Assembly (NCBI RefSeq): GCF_910592395.1
Contig: NC_088309.1
Location: 10,294,501 to 10,358,500, forward strand
From: Lineus longissimus
Lineage: Eukaryota; Nemertea; Pilidiophora; Heteronemertea; Lineidae
Length of the DNA stretch: 64,000 nt
Reading direction: 5' to 3'
The translations under genes were made by a program, and so were the position numbers. How positions within the stretch are numbered: position 1 is the stretch's first letter; every line of letters starts with the position of its first letter. Shown here piece by piece: positions 21,041 through 33,800 of this stretch. The notes beneath the pieces were generated by a model. That model ran no database searches. It was not told the origin of the DNA and worked only from the letters and a program-made list of their open reading frames with translations.

Positions 21041-21233
21041 GTACAGGCTATGTAACAGTGACTTTTTTATAGGGCTATCTCTTTACCTAATGAGGTAGTA
21101 TTGTCAACTATTCGCATGTTTGGGACCTAAGCACCCAAGGCATTAGTCGTTACATGAGAGGCCACGACTAGGTCTCATCCATTGTGTGGACGGACATCCC
21201 TTGTGAAAACAAGCACGAATTTTTGTTTGTGGT

Positions 21234-21240
21234 TATATAC
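21234..21240 (+). promoter_or_regulatory. TATA box of LOX3
   Basis: TATATAC lies about 53-59 bases before the LOX3 ATG at 21293 and only about 120 bases after the end of the nested mobile-element island. Its position argues against the upstream in-frame ATG at 21182. Confidence 0.5.
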
Positions 21241-21292
21241 CCAGCCCCTGTTCCACGCGCGCTCTGCTTCGAAGCTTCGTCCGGACGACAAA

Positions 21293-24200
21293 ATGAGTGA
21301 CTGCTGTGTCCGCGTTTACACCGTGCGCGTCAAGACAGGTGACAGAAAGAACGCAGGGACAGATGCTAACGTGAAGATACGTCTCCATGATGTCAATGGC
21401 CGACACACCCCTGACCTCGTCTTGGATGTGGGTTGGCACGATGACTTCAAGAGGGGCGCAGTGGATAAGTATGTCTTAAATGATTCCAGTAACCTAGACA
21501 GCGAAATTGGTAAGATCGAATTATGGCGCGACGACGCTGCAGGTTATTTAGAATCGCCCGAATGGTATGTTGAACATGTGGAGGTCGAACCCCAAGCGAC
21601 AAACAAGCTGTTTTCTTTCCCACTCCATCGATGGATTGCGGCGGACCGACATTACATTATTCAACATTACGACGCTATCTTACCCCAGGATGACCCCCAC
21701 AAAGACCAGAGGGTGTTTGAGTTGGCCGAGAAAAAGAAGCTTTACGAGTACGACCGAAAAAGCGACGATCCAAACTGTCCCATTCAGGTATGCAAACGTT
21801 AAACTAGTGAAGTCCGTTGTTCTGTATGCAGTCATCTGAGGAAAGAATTTACTTTTCTACTGAGGTTTCTCCGGTCAAAAGGTGTCATCGCCGGCCCCCC
21901 ATTACCAAAAAGCCAGCTACACCATTTCGTCAGTTTGATAGATAGGTTACGGCCGGTCCACTGCGTCCAGAGAGTGAAGAACAATTCGTTTATTTTTAGG
22001 TGAAGAAGATACCAGATGATGAACAGTTCTCGGATAGCTATCAGGTTAGGATTTAGAAGCTTTATTCAATGTTAGAGCAAATAAACTAAAGAAAATAATG
22101 ATTCAAACGCATTTTATTTGGCCCAAAATCTCGCATATTATATCGTACTTACATGCAACAGACTTTTTTTTCAAGTCCAGGTAAAAGAGACTATAATTAA
22201 CTGATTAAAAAATGTCATTTCTGTCAAGTTGTCTGTCGAAGTTGTAAATATTTTGGCGATTTAAAAATATCGTTGGTATAAACGCACATTGGAACTCTAT
22301 GGAATAGACAGGAATAAACTTGCAATTCCGAAAATACTGTCTTCAAAAATCTGGATTTTGGACGGCTCTTTTACTAGGAGTGCTGATATATTACAATGCA
22401 GAGTCGAAGACTCACTCGTCCAAGTCGAACACAACCAACATTTTCTTTTTGACAGTATGACATCTCATTCTCAAAGAAAACCGCCTTTGTCGAGACCAGG
22501 CTCATTAAATTGTTGTCGGTGCTCTCACCCTGGGAGTCCGTAAAGGATATCATCGACCTATTCGGCGCGACAGGTTGGAACATCGAGAGACCCAACACGG
22601 TCCCGCATTGGGATAAGGACACGTGGTTCGGGGCCCAACGTCTCTCGGGATGTAACCCGAAGTTGATTGAGCTGTGCACGGAGATACCGGAGAAGTAAGT
22701 TCGTTTAAGGTATACGAAGTATTCAATAATCTACATGTACTTGACAAAACTAAGTGTTTATGTCAAATGTCTCAGTATATAAAGTCGGTATCTACTGTTT
22801 TTGAGAACGAAATGTAATTTAATAATTGAACGTAAATTCATTCACAGACACACTGCAACAGATTTAAGAAAAGTCTTTTCACCTGCAGGCTTGCAGTGAC
22901 CCCAGAGATGGCGGCTCCATTCTTGGAAGGGCTTTCACTGGACCAGGCCCTCAAAGCGAAGAGAATCTACAAAGTTGATCTGAAGATACTTGAAGGTCTG
23001 GAACCTAAAGGAGACTATGTGGTAACTATGCTTTACAACTATCGGCGAAGCTTAGAATAGGGAATCATATGCGTATAGATGACTGCAAGATGGGGAGAGG
23101 GGCCAGGAAATGAACAAAGAAGTGTAAAACTCACTTCCTTTCAATTAAGGCTTGCAGACCACCGAGGCCCGCAGACAAGACCCAAGTACATGTATTTATA
23201 AATGACGAGACCTACTTGCACGACTCAAGAGAATTAGGTTGGGCAACTTTTCTCAATGAAATATATTATATGGATATGCTATGACCCCTCCGAGACGGCT
23301 TCTTTAACATTGGCCCATTGGTTGAAGAAATAGGACAGAAATGATGAATATTAATTTTCATTCCTTCATCTTCAGATCCCAGTTCCCATTGCTTTGTTTT
23401 TCGTAACTAACGACAAGTCCCTTTTACCGATCGCGATCCAGCTCTTTCAACAGAAAGGACCAGGCAACCCGGTAGGTGTGGACGACGTTAAATGCAGTTG
23501 TACGGCCCATTTGTCAAAATAGGATGAATGGTATGAGATCTGTTACTCAAAAACTAGATATTTCTGACTGGGCTGGCTTCCTTTTTACTTCCTCCCTGAC
23601 TTGATGCGAAGATTGTCATCTTTAAAATAGTTTGTCATCTCAAAACCCATGGAGCCGATACTGCTCCAGGGCCTACTTTGACGCCGCCAGGCTCCTAAGT
23701 CAATATCTTACTTGCCCACTGGCCATGTGATAGAACATCAACCATTGCGCATACCATAGTACATCAAATATTGTGCACACGATTGTACGTACCCCTACGT
23801 AAGATGGAACGTCAACCATTGTGCACGTGAAAGCACATCAACCATTGTGCACGCGATAGCACATCAACCATTGTACGTATGATGGAACGTCAACCATATT
23901 GTACATGGGAAAGCACATCAACAGTTGCGCACGCGATAGCACATCAACCATCGTACGTATGATGGAACGTCAACCATATTGTACATGTGAAAGCACATCA
24001 ACAATTGCGCACGCGATAGCACATCAACCATTGTACGTATGATGGAACGTCAACCATATTGTACATGTGAAAGCACATCAACAATTGCGCACGCGATAGC
24101 ACATCAACCATTGTACGTATGATGGAACGTCAACCACATTGTACATATGAAAGCACATCAACAAATGCGCACGCGATAGCACATCAACCATTGTACGTAT

Positions 24201-27200
24201 GATGGAACGTCAACCATATTGTACATGTGAAAGCACATCAACAATTGCGCACGCGATAGCACATCAACCATCCTACGTATGATGGAACGTCAACCATATT
24301 GTACATGTGAAAGCGGCACATCAACAATTGCGCACGCGACAGCACATCGACCATTGTACGTATAATGGAACGTCAACCATATTGTACATGTGAAAGCACA
24401 TCAACAATTGCGCACGCGACAGCACATCAACCATTGTACGTATGATGGAACTTCAACCATATTGTACATGTGAAAGCACATCAACAGATGCGCACGCGAT
24501 AGCACATCAACCATCGTACGTATAATGGAACTTCAACCATATTGTCCATGTGAAAGCACATCAACCATTGTGCACGCGACAGCACATCAACCATCGTGCA
24601 TGTGAAGGCATCACCAACAATTGTGCATGTGAAGGCATCACCAACCATTGATTGTTGTAGGTATTCCTGCCAAGTGACGACCCGTACGTTTGGTTGATAG
24701 CAAAGGTCTGGTACAACCTCGCCGATGCTACGTATCATCAGTCTTTATCCCACTTAGGTAAGTTGTTCAAAAGCCCTTGTGAAATAATCCGCAAGCCTTT
24801 ACATATAAATGTATATCGCACTCGCATATTTCGGACAGGTGGGTGTTATTATATTTGATGGGTTTCCCCGGCATTTTCGACAGTCAACTAGTGTGTGTAC
24901 GGAGTACGGTACACTAATGAAGAGCTTGCGCTAATGCAAACTGTTTTTCTTTGCTAAAGCTTCCCCTTAGCGAGAAAATTACTATATTTTTTCTGTACTT
25001 TCGTCTTGGCAGGATTCACCCACCTACAGATGGCAAGCGTAAGTGTTTGCACCAATCGGAACCTCTCACCCTCTCATCCCATCTTCAAACTTTTGGCTCC
25101 ACACTTTCTGTACCTGATCGCAATTAACACGTGAGTTTTCTTCAAATTTCAGCTGATATAGATACACTAGTATTGGCTTTTGCAGAAATGATGACAATCT
25201 TAAAACAGCAAAATTTGACCAGCCTGTATTGCGCCTGATCCACCGGCTATACCCGATCTACAGTATCCAGAAATTGCTTATTTTGAGATCCGACGAGAAA
25301 CTACAATTTTTTTTATTGATAAAAAAGATTCTTCATTGAGAAAGTATAGGTTCTGCATTGAGAAACCAGGTTCCCCGGTAAGAACGGCCTTTCTTTTTTA
25401 GCAAATCTTTTAACACTTTCTCCGTTACAGGCTTGGTCTTACGAAGTTGATATCTCCTGATGGACACGTGGCGAAAACTATGTCAATAGGCCATACAGGC
25501 ATGTTTGACTTCATCTGCAAAGGGTAGGTTCTTTTGCTCATACAGATTTGGAGTGATGGGCGAATCAGAACCATGTAATCCGGCTTCATTGCTGCTATCA
25601 CAGGGAAGCGCTGAATGTATTTAGATGTAGTTCCGCTCATCCGTGCCTGTAGCGTATGAATTCGACCCGAATGAAAATAATCGCGTGTTCTACCATTTTA
25701 TAGTATAATTGTTCTTCTCACTAGATCTGCCGAGTGGGGGATAGACACACATTGCAACCTGCCGAAAAATCTGTATATGAGAGGGGTAAGCTGAACAAAA
25801 TACCGGCAAGACTGGACCATTTTCGTTGGTAATAGGGCCTAACTAAACCCGTGAGACATTGCCGAGGTTTTCAGTTAACAACGTACATGTACTAAGTTTT
25901 GAAAAATGTTGCTATCTGATAAAAACTTTTGTTGGATGTGACCGATATATCACTGCTGTGAAGATTCAGACCTACATAGACTGTTTTAATGACACTTTCA
26001 TTCAATTATTGTAGAGAGGCTTAAGACGTTAGAATACGATATTTGTAGGTTGATGATGCGGAGGCTCTCCCTAACTACCACTACAGGGATGATGGTCTGG
26101 TCATCTGGGATATTCTCAACAAATACGTCACGAGAATCGTCTACCTTTATTACGGTCAGTATATAAATTTCATTTGAAAACGAAAGAAGTTGGTCGCACT
26201 CATTGGTGTTTGCAACCGAACTGATTATGTTTTGCACCCGAATTGTGCCACACCCATCCTGACGTTCGCCGACACCGACGGGCGCATTCCCACCTTGACG
26301 CTGCCCATTTTGGCGGTAAACAGGTTTCTCAGATTCCAGGCTATGGACTCCAATTCTGATTGAATATTCAGCTCCTCTCAGCATAATTGACACACGCCGG
26401 ACTATTTTAGTCCCAACCTGAATGTCAAGGTTGTCAAAAGTAGAGAGCAAGAATGTTTATATTCAATTTAATTTACCCCTTGGTTGTCGTCTACGTTTGG
26501 ATGTGTTCCTTGTCCGTGGTTCCTGGCTTCGTTTATTAGGACTATAGCTCTTTATTTGTGCTTATGCAGGTGACGATGAGAAATTACAAAATGATCCTGA
26601 GCTTGGGAAGTGGGGGCATGAATTGACTGCCCCCTACCCTGAAGGTATTCAAATGAAGGTAGGCTAACGCCCAATTGATGATCAATATACTAACAGTATC
26701 AAAATAAAAGCATCACCATTCCTAGACTCCCGAGGCAGCCGATTTTATCATAAGAGATACTACCACATACACCTCAAATCTGCGACGTCCGTAAATGTAC
26801 ATCATAAGCAAACGAGCAGTAGCTTTCTTTCCTTCTTTCGAAAGTTTTAAACAATTGCTTAGATCCTGCTTTGAGAAGTCGCGGATCTGCAGCAAGCCAT
26901 TTTCGTATGAAAAACCAACATACCAATTACCATTTTTATCCCTTTTGATATTAGGGTGTGCCAGGTGAAGGGAAATTCACATGCCGAGAACAGTTGATAG
27001 AGTTCATCACTTCCGTCATCTTCAACTGCAGCGCAGAGCACGCGGCAGTCAATTTCTCCCAGTACGATGAGTATGCTTTTCCACCAAACTACTCTGCCCA
27101 ACTGGAAGGGAAGCCTCCGGCAAATAAGGTATAGTCTATAGCTTCAACTCGCTATATATTTACGGATTTATGTATTTATGGTTAAAGTTTGTTTGGCGAA

Positions 27201-29839
27201 ACAATCCTTGCACGAGCCTTCGCTCGTCCATCCTGAGATTCAGGATTTTGAAACTCCTACCTCGTAAACATCGAGAGGCGGAGTATATTAAAAACCACTG
27301 GTGCCAGAATGTCGCTCGTCCTGACCTGAGTTGCGAAATCAGTGGTTTAGGTTTCAGTACAGAAAGACATCAACCCGACCTTTGTAGGTAATAAGGGACA
27401 TGGGATAGTGGTAATGTTTGCTGTAGAATATCACCATATAATCTTGATTTCAGGACGTTAAAACGGAGGCTGACTTGATGGCAATGCTGCCAAACAAACA
27501 GATTACCCTTGACACCACCTTAGTGGTGAAGCTCCTCGGTACAAGGGGAACCAACAACCTTGGTTCCTTCGAACAGAAATATCTCTTTCATCCAGAGGCA
27601 ACGAAAGCGCTCAAGCAGTGAGTTCCTACCTTTGCAAGCACTCGCATTACACCTACATGTATTTCCTCCTAAATAATGATGACGGATATCGTCTGACGTT
27701 CTACTTCATCATATTGATGAAAATGTGTCCGAATCCTATCTATTGCCGCATGATTATCTCCTTCGCAAACTACTGGTAAACCATAGACAGGTGTCACAAC
27801 CTATATATGAAGTGCTACGAACCAAGAAGTGTCGACGCAAACTCGCACAGCGACGAAATTTGAATTAAATTGTATGTGTATGGCAAGCCAAAGCGGAATT
27901 TATTCAAGACTTTAGAATTACCATTCAAGAAGTTAAATATAAGTTCAAGAAGGAAATATATGTTCAAGACTAAAATATGTTCAACCTTGAATCAAATGTT
28001 TTCAACCTTGAATAAAATATGTTCAACCTTGAACAAAATATATTCAACCTTGAACAAAATATATTCAAGACTCACGTGACCATATTCAAGACGCACGTGA
28101 CCACAAAATTGATGACGTAGAGCGTAGAATCTGTGGTACTTCCGATGCGTTCTGTTTCACGACAGGCATTGCGCATTTTGAACCTATAATTTGCCTGATA
28201 TGTCTGTGAAACATGTATCGACTCTGACATTCACTCGGCATCCATGTCATGATGTGTAGGATTACAGTACATGTCAGGTGTAGGCGGCTAGGTACGTGTA
28301 CAACCATGTGTCAAAACCTCGTGCGAACAATTCGAGCTCCGAAACGCAACACAAGTACCATGGGTTCGGGAAAGTCCGGACGCGGGTTCGGGAAAGTCCG
28401 TAAAGCATCAAAACATGAGCAACTACGTCATCAATTTTTGTGGTCACGTGCGTCTTGAATATGGTCACGTGAGTCTTGAATATATTTTGTTCAAGGTTGA
28501 CAATATTTGATTCAAGGTTGACAATATTTGATTCAAGGTTGACAATATTTGATTCAGGATTGAACATATTTTGGTCTTGAACATATATTTAACTTCTTGA
28601 ATAGTAATTCCACGGTCTTGAATAAATTCCGCTTTGGCTTGCCATATATGTGGTATGTAGGTTAAGTTCAGATTGCGTTGTAAGAAACGAAATCAGTGCC
28701 TCTAGTATCAAGACTGTTGTCGACGGCGACAGGATCATTAGAGAGTTTTCGGTATCTCGTTCCGAGAATCTAATCGCCGAGTATAATATCCGTTCTCGTT
28801 CCCGTCACTAAAGGTAAAGAAACTGGTTTCGCTTTGCCGAACAGGCAGAAGTAATGCATCCATATACACAGACCATTAACGCAGATCTGAGTCTTTTTCA
28901 TTCCAACCAAAACCAGCCTGACCTAAACCAGTTATCTGGGCCAGGAAAGCCCCAACTGCTGTGATTTATTACAGCTCATTGATCACTAGTCTTTTTTTCT
29001 ATTTTTTGTTCATACTACCATTGCATATAGGCTATACTTCCTCCTATGGGCTTGTGTATACTGAGTGAAATACATGCTACATTGTAGAATTGAGGTATGG
29101 TGCAGACTGGAGACTATCCATACCTAGGCTTTTCAGCTGAATGTTCTGATCCATGATTGTGGTATATACAGGGTTGTCCCGAATAAATTCCATTCATCCT
29201 CCAGGGAAACTGCTTACAGACATTTCATATACAATAGGCCTATATCCAATGTCTAGCAGACAACAATAGATACAGGTGGCACACCTATCGGTGGTGGCTA
29301 TCACTGAAGTTTCCAGTTGTTAAATCTACAGACGCCGCCGAGATCCGTGCCTCGATTTACTACCCGGAATCGGGATCGGGAAAACCAACGCATTTATTGA
29401 TGACATCACACACAAATTTGGTCGTTCTCGACGATTTGGTTTTCGGAACGAGATACCGAAAACTCTCTAATAATTCGCACGGTACTTCGTTGTTCGTCGT
29501 CCGTAGGGTTGCGCCAAACCTGCCCGCTATACCGCTGACGAGGCCAATCCACTGACCACGTCCAGAGTGCAAAGGTTTACCTGATCTGCTGATGACTTGT
29601 TCACGACGGCGAGCAACTGGTTCGGCGATGGTCAAGGAGTTGACCCACCGATACCCTCGGCACTGAAGTATAAACTAGAATACGCCACGCCGTCTACATT
29701 ATAAATGCGCATTTATACTTTCAGGATGGAAGAAGACTTGCAGCAGGCCAGCATCACCATCAAGAAGAATAACCAAACGCGTGCATACCCCTACAACGTC
29801 TTGGATCCCAAGACCATTCCCAATTCCATCAGCATCTGA
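21293..29839 (+). CDS. LOX3: complete PLAT lipoxygenase, 14 exons, about 674 aa
   Basis: This is a fatty-acid dioxygenase of the animal PLAT-lipoxygenase family. Exons, all GT-AG and in phase: 21293-21787 (PLAT), 22000-22044, 22456-22694, 22889-23021, 23376-23471, 24661-24757, 25013-25130, 25431-25523, 25725-25785, 26049-26154, 26570-26658, 26955-27128, 27454-27617, 29725-29839. All five iron ligands are visible: YHQSLSH (H362, H367), [13 protein letters not shown] (H553, N557) and C-terminal PNSISI (I674). The numbering is close to human 5-LOX. Family blocks include [19 protein letters not shown] and [14 protein letters not shown]. Start is [13 protein letters not shown], downstream of a TATA box. 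AATAAA lies 8 bases after the stop. Product stereochemistry and regiochemistry cannot be told from this. Confidence 0.95.
23739..24655. repeat. 80-bp minisatellite in LOX3 intron 5
   Basis: About eleven copies of an 80-bp unit, made of AGCACATCAACCATTGTACG, TATGATGGAACGTCAACCAT, ATTGTACATGTGAAAGCACA and TCAACAATTGCGCACGCGAT. The unit itself looks built of smaller CATCAACCATTG(C/T) repeats, which appear alone at the edges. It fills the intron up to the exon-6 acceptor at 24660. Confidence 0.92.
27877..28652. mobile_element. Foldback element in LOX3 intron 13, TTCAACCTTGAA arms
   Basis: Left start TGGCAAGCCAAAGCGGAATT is matched by the reverse complement at the right end (AATTCCGCTTTGGCTTGCCA). 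Each arm holds TTCAAGAC and TTCAACCTTGAA(T/C)AAAATA tandem units followed by two CACGTGACCATATTCAAGAC units. The arms are about 240 bp and the loop about 300 bp. No transposase is seen. Confidence 0.8.
28736..29471. mobile_element. Inverted-repeat pair in LOX3 intron 13
   Basis: ATTAGAGAGTTTTCGGTATC (28736) and its reverse (GATACCGAAAACTCTCTAAT, ending 29471) form about 30-bp ends roughly 735 bp apart. No tandem sub-repeats and no coding frame lie between. I read this as a non-autonomous element, but no clear target duplication was found. Confidence 0.5.
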
Positions 29840-29846
29840 ATCCGGC

Positions 29847-29852
29847 AATAAA
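29847..29852 (+). terminator. Polyadenylation signal of LOX3
   Basis: AATAAA lies 8 bases after the LOX3 TGA stop (29837-29839). The next foldback element begins about 30 bases downstream. Confidence 0.7.
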
Positions 29853-29879
29853 CAATCATTATTGGCTAATGGTGGAGTT

Positions 29880-30870
29880 TTGGTGTATTCCTGTTTCGCC
29901 TATTCCTGTTTCGCCTAATTCCTTATTCGCCTATTCCTGATTCGCCTACTTCCTGTTTCGCCTATTCCTGTTTCACCTTATTCCTGTTTCGCCTATTCCT
30001 GTTTTGCTTATTCAAATGTATTGCTAACCTCCCCACAGACGTAGGAATATGAACCGTCCCTTACTATAGTGTTAAAGGCTATCATTAAGAATAAAGTCTG
30101 AAATAATGGATTTAGCGACATGTCAATTATTTCAGTATTATTCGGAATAACTTTGGAAAATTATACATAGCTTACATCGGCCTATGTTTTAGCTTATTTT
30201 AAAAGGCAAGAAATAAAATAGTAAGAAAGTTTTACCCTTTCATTAGATTTGAGAAAGGTTTCTTAGGCCTGCATTTTATATTGTGGATTCTCTTTCTTTT
30301 GTCTTAGTCAGTAACTGGCTTCGTGATAGAAAGAATACCTACATGTATAGCTACATTGTTCTTTACTAGGACATGCGTTTTACAGCTGATTTTGATCAAA
30401 TACATATGAGAATGTACAGTATTATGTATTTTTATCAAAAACTCATGAATTCCTGTTTTTACAAAATAAGCGAATGCTTAACTCTACTTAAGCTATTAGT
30501 TTTTACTGTGTGTCAGTATGGTCATATGGTCAAATAAGTCCCGGACTGTCCCCACTTTCAAGGTGACTCTTTCAAAACGGTCATGGCATGGTTTGTTAAC
30601 AAAGTTGATGGCATTTGATTAGTCAAATTGTCATCACATCGTTAACATCATCCAATTGTCCCCTCACATTTTCCCCATAAAATGGACATGCACCCCTAAG
30701 GTTCCCCCTGGGAGAGTCGATTTATTGTAGGGGTACTGGAAAGTAGGCGAAACAGGAAGTAGGCGAAACAGGAATAGGCGAAACTGGAAATAGGCGAAAC
30801 AGGAATAGGCGAAACAGGAATAGGCGGAACAGGAATAGGCGAAACAGGAATAGACGAAACAGGCATAAAC
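29880..30870. mobile_element. Foldback element with TTCCTGTTTCGCCTA arms
   Basis: The left arm (29880-30010) is about eight copies of TATTCCTGTTTCGCC. The right arm (30738-30870) is the reverse, GGCGAAACAGGAATA. The loop of about 730 bp has no recognisable gene. The outermost ends (GGTGTATTCCTG and its partner CAGGCATAAACC) are more diverged. Confidence 0.8.
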
Positions 30871-33800
30871 CGGAGTTTTTGCTGAATTAATAAAGATGAA
30901 GACACTATTGAGATGATCAAGACTGGTGGTACTTAGTTGTCATTATTGAGATGAATAAGACTGTTGGCACGTGTCGTTATTTAGATGATTACGAATAGTG
31001 GTGTAATCTTGTCCTCATTAGATAGATAAAAATGGTGGTGTATACTTGTCCTTATTAAGATGAACGGATGTTCTATTATTCTGCCTATGTGACGAATAAG
31101 TTTCATTATGCATTCAAAATCAAATTTCTTAGTACATGTATCATAATTAAGATGATATCATTAGGTCGATGGTTAAAAAATTATTAAATTTGCTGTTAAT
31201 CCACACACGAGGCCTGTGTTATCACATACGGATATAGATATTCAAATACACGTCAAATATATATGGTCGGTAGGATTTGTGTAGATAGTGACAGCTGCAG
31301 TAGCTGTAACAGCTGCAACAGCATGTCAACTTGTATGCTATAGAATGATGAACACTCGGTGGCTGGCAATAAAAATAATATTTTGCACTTCGGAACATGC
31401 GTACATTTACTAGAGTATCTGCATCATAGGTTGTGACACCGTCTCAGGCAAAATAGGCGCATGGCCCAGGTTGGTTTCATGGCATGGACCATTTGGGCAA
31501 CCACCCGAGCTGGGACAATGTCACAATCTGCATGCAAGGCATCATCACTGGTGCAATATAGATTATTTTGAAGGTTGGTGTAGGCACCCGTGGCTTGGAT
31601 GTGACTCCTGGAGTATCCCGACAGGTTGTGACATTGTCCAGGCAATACAAACATTTGGCAGAGATTTCTTGAAAGGTCAGACATCTTGGCAGACCACTGA
31701 AATTATCAGGCATATATAGCCAAGCAATTTAAAAACACCTATTTATAACCAATTCAGGAGTGGAGCATACATTTTTTGGGCATTCTACATCGAAATTGCA
31801 AGGCAAACCTTGCAGTATTCTTTAGGTAGACTTTCTCTGGAGCGCCAGCCAGTCAAAGAAATTATTTCTTTGACCGTTTACTCAAATAGGGACGCAGAGA
31901 CAATGGCTGCTGTCCTTGCAAAGCATTTGGCTGAAATGAGACCTGTAATTTTATTTCTTTTGCAGCTCCAATCCTGCAATGTTATGCCATACACTTAAGC
32001 AAACCAAATGACAATAAATTTTATTCCAATGAATACAAATGAATAAAAGGCACTAATTTTTAAATCACATCCAGAGCTGGAACAACAAAGTTGCACCTAG
32101 GATGATGCAATCTCATGTTAAGGCGAATTTCTGAGAACTTCTCACCTACATTTGCCAAGGACAAAAGTAGCAACACAAATTTACAACAAACTTCACAATC
32201 TTAGTAAGTGATCAGTGCTTTTTCTCAAAACTCCAAATCTTGCCAAGGACAAAAGGCCCAATGAATGTTATGCATAACAAGCAACGCTAATTTACAAATG
32301 GCATAAAGAGTTAAAAGTTTTGGGGGAACTCCAAATCAACTATCTCAGGAAGGTGCTAATGCAACTACATGTAATTGCATGGCTTTTAAAATAGAAAACA
32401 AACCAGAGTTATCACTAAACCAGAGTGGACTACTCAGAAAGACCACTGTTGATTAACATCGGTATATGTGTCCTTGCACAAGAAAACTAGCTCTAGAACT
32501 AACTATCACAAGAAATCCAGCTACACTCTTTCCCTTCGTCAAGGAGGATGAACAGGTTTAGTGAGAAGTTAACCTATCATCCAGATGGCAGATAATACAG
32601 TTCTGATTGTAGTACGAAGTCCTTCATCATGTCCTTCGTGCTCACAATGTCTTGCACGCTGACTGAGACTTATTTCTGAGAACATCTCGCCTACATTTTG
32701 CCAACTACAAAAGGGGCAACACAAATTACAACAAATTTACACCAATAAATTTCACAATCTACAATAAGTGGTCAGTGCTTTTTCTCACAGCTTCAAATCT
32801 TGCTGAGGACGAAAGGCCCAATGATTTTGATATATAACAAGCAACGCTAATTTACAAACGGCATGAAAGAGTTAACAGTTTGGGGGGAACTCCACATAAC
32901 TGTCAGGTAATCACTCTCTGAACTGATGACAATCAGACTAGCCGGAAATTTTCATTATTGACCACTCCTCATTGAAAACGAATCCAACAGAAATGGGGTC
33001 ATTGTATACAGTGGAACTGCGTTACCCCTACGAGAAGCTCAACGTCCATCACTAGCAGCTAAGATATTTGTGCGTACCGGTTTGACTACAGACTGAAGTT
33101 GACGATGTACTCCTGACGGAGCCATTGGGTGCTTTGCCTGCTCATTGACCGAGGCATGGTGACCAAGGAGACAGTGACCGGGTTGGCACTAGCTGATCAA
33201 CGGACATATCCACAGGGCGGCAATTCGCATCTTCTCATCTTTTCTCAGTACTGCCTATTCACGTGGAACAAGTTTTACAAGGAACCCTTCTCCTTACGTA
33301 GCGTGGGGTACCAACCCACCGCAGATTCAGGATCGTGCAATGGTTTCCAAATAGCCTCCACCCGACTCGACCGATTGTGGTATCCATTCGCAATAGGCTT
33401 AACCTCCATCCTGCCCCTTTGAGGTCACCATCTCTCAGGCGCTAACAAAGGAGCAATCAGGTCTTAAATTTTGGCAAAAGGAGTGGACGATAATGACACT
33501 TTCCGACCAATCAGAGTGTTACCAGTTCAGAGCGCAATCACCTGACAGTTATATAGCGTTACACCAAAATGCTAACAATTCATTACATTTGTAAAAAGGT
33601 GTTGATGATTTCATCACATTCAGTGGACCCAGTCCAACCATCTCAAGAAAGTTCAATGCAACAAATCACATGGCTTTTAAATCAAACGAGTCACTTCACC
33701 ACCTGAGCTAATCCACAGTTATAACTAAACTACAGCGGCTAGAATACCAGAATGAGAAGGATGCTGGTTTGCCTCAGTCTTAGAAAGATCACTGTTGGTT

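Larger units (their letters stand above)
15252..21113. mobile_element. Large inverted-repeat element split by two later insertions
   Basis: The left arm (15252-15524) is matched in reverse by 20095-20270 and, after an interruption, by about 21057-21113. Matching blocks include GTGATACAGTCCACAAGGGG, TATGGATATCCATACACGTA, GGAGACTCAGTCATCCGTGG and the outer block CTCATTAGATAAAGAGATAG. Removing the LTR retrotransposon (15525-20089) and one copy of CCCTT restores a near-perfect hairpin around GGGGTACTTTGCTGGTGC. The right arm is also broken at about 20271-21056, where an ATGTAAC repeat on each side suggests a second insertion. No transposase is seen. Confidence 0.75.

Noticed and set aside
21182-21292. 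Upstream ATG giving a 37-residue extension of LOX3
   Set aside because: It lies before the TATA box at 21234 and the extension does not resemble any PLAT start.
23739-24655. CRISPR-like regular repeats
   Set aside because: Repeats are contiguous without unique spacers, diverged, and lie in a eukaryotic intron, so this is a minisatellite.
24481-24738. 85-codon minus-strand frame
   Set aside because: It is translated minisatellite plus the antisense of LOX3 exon 6.
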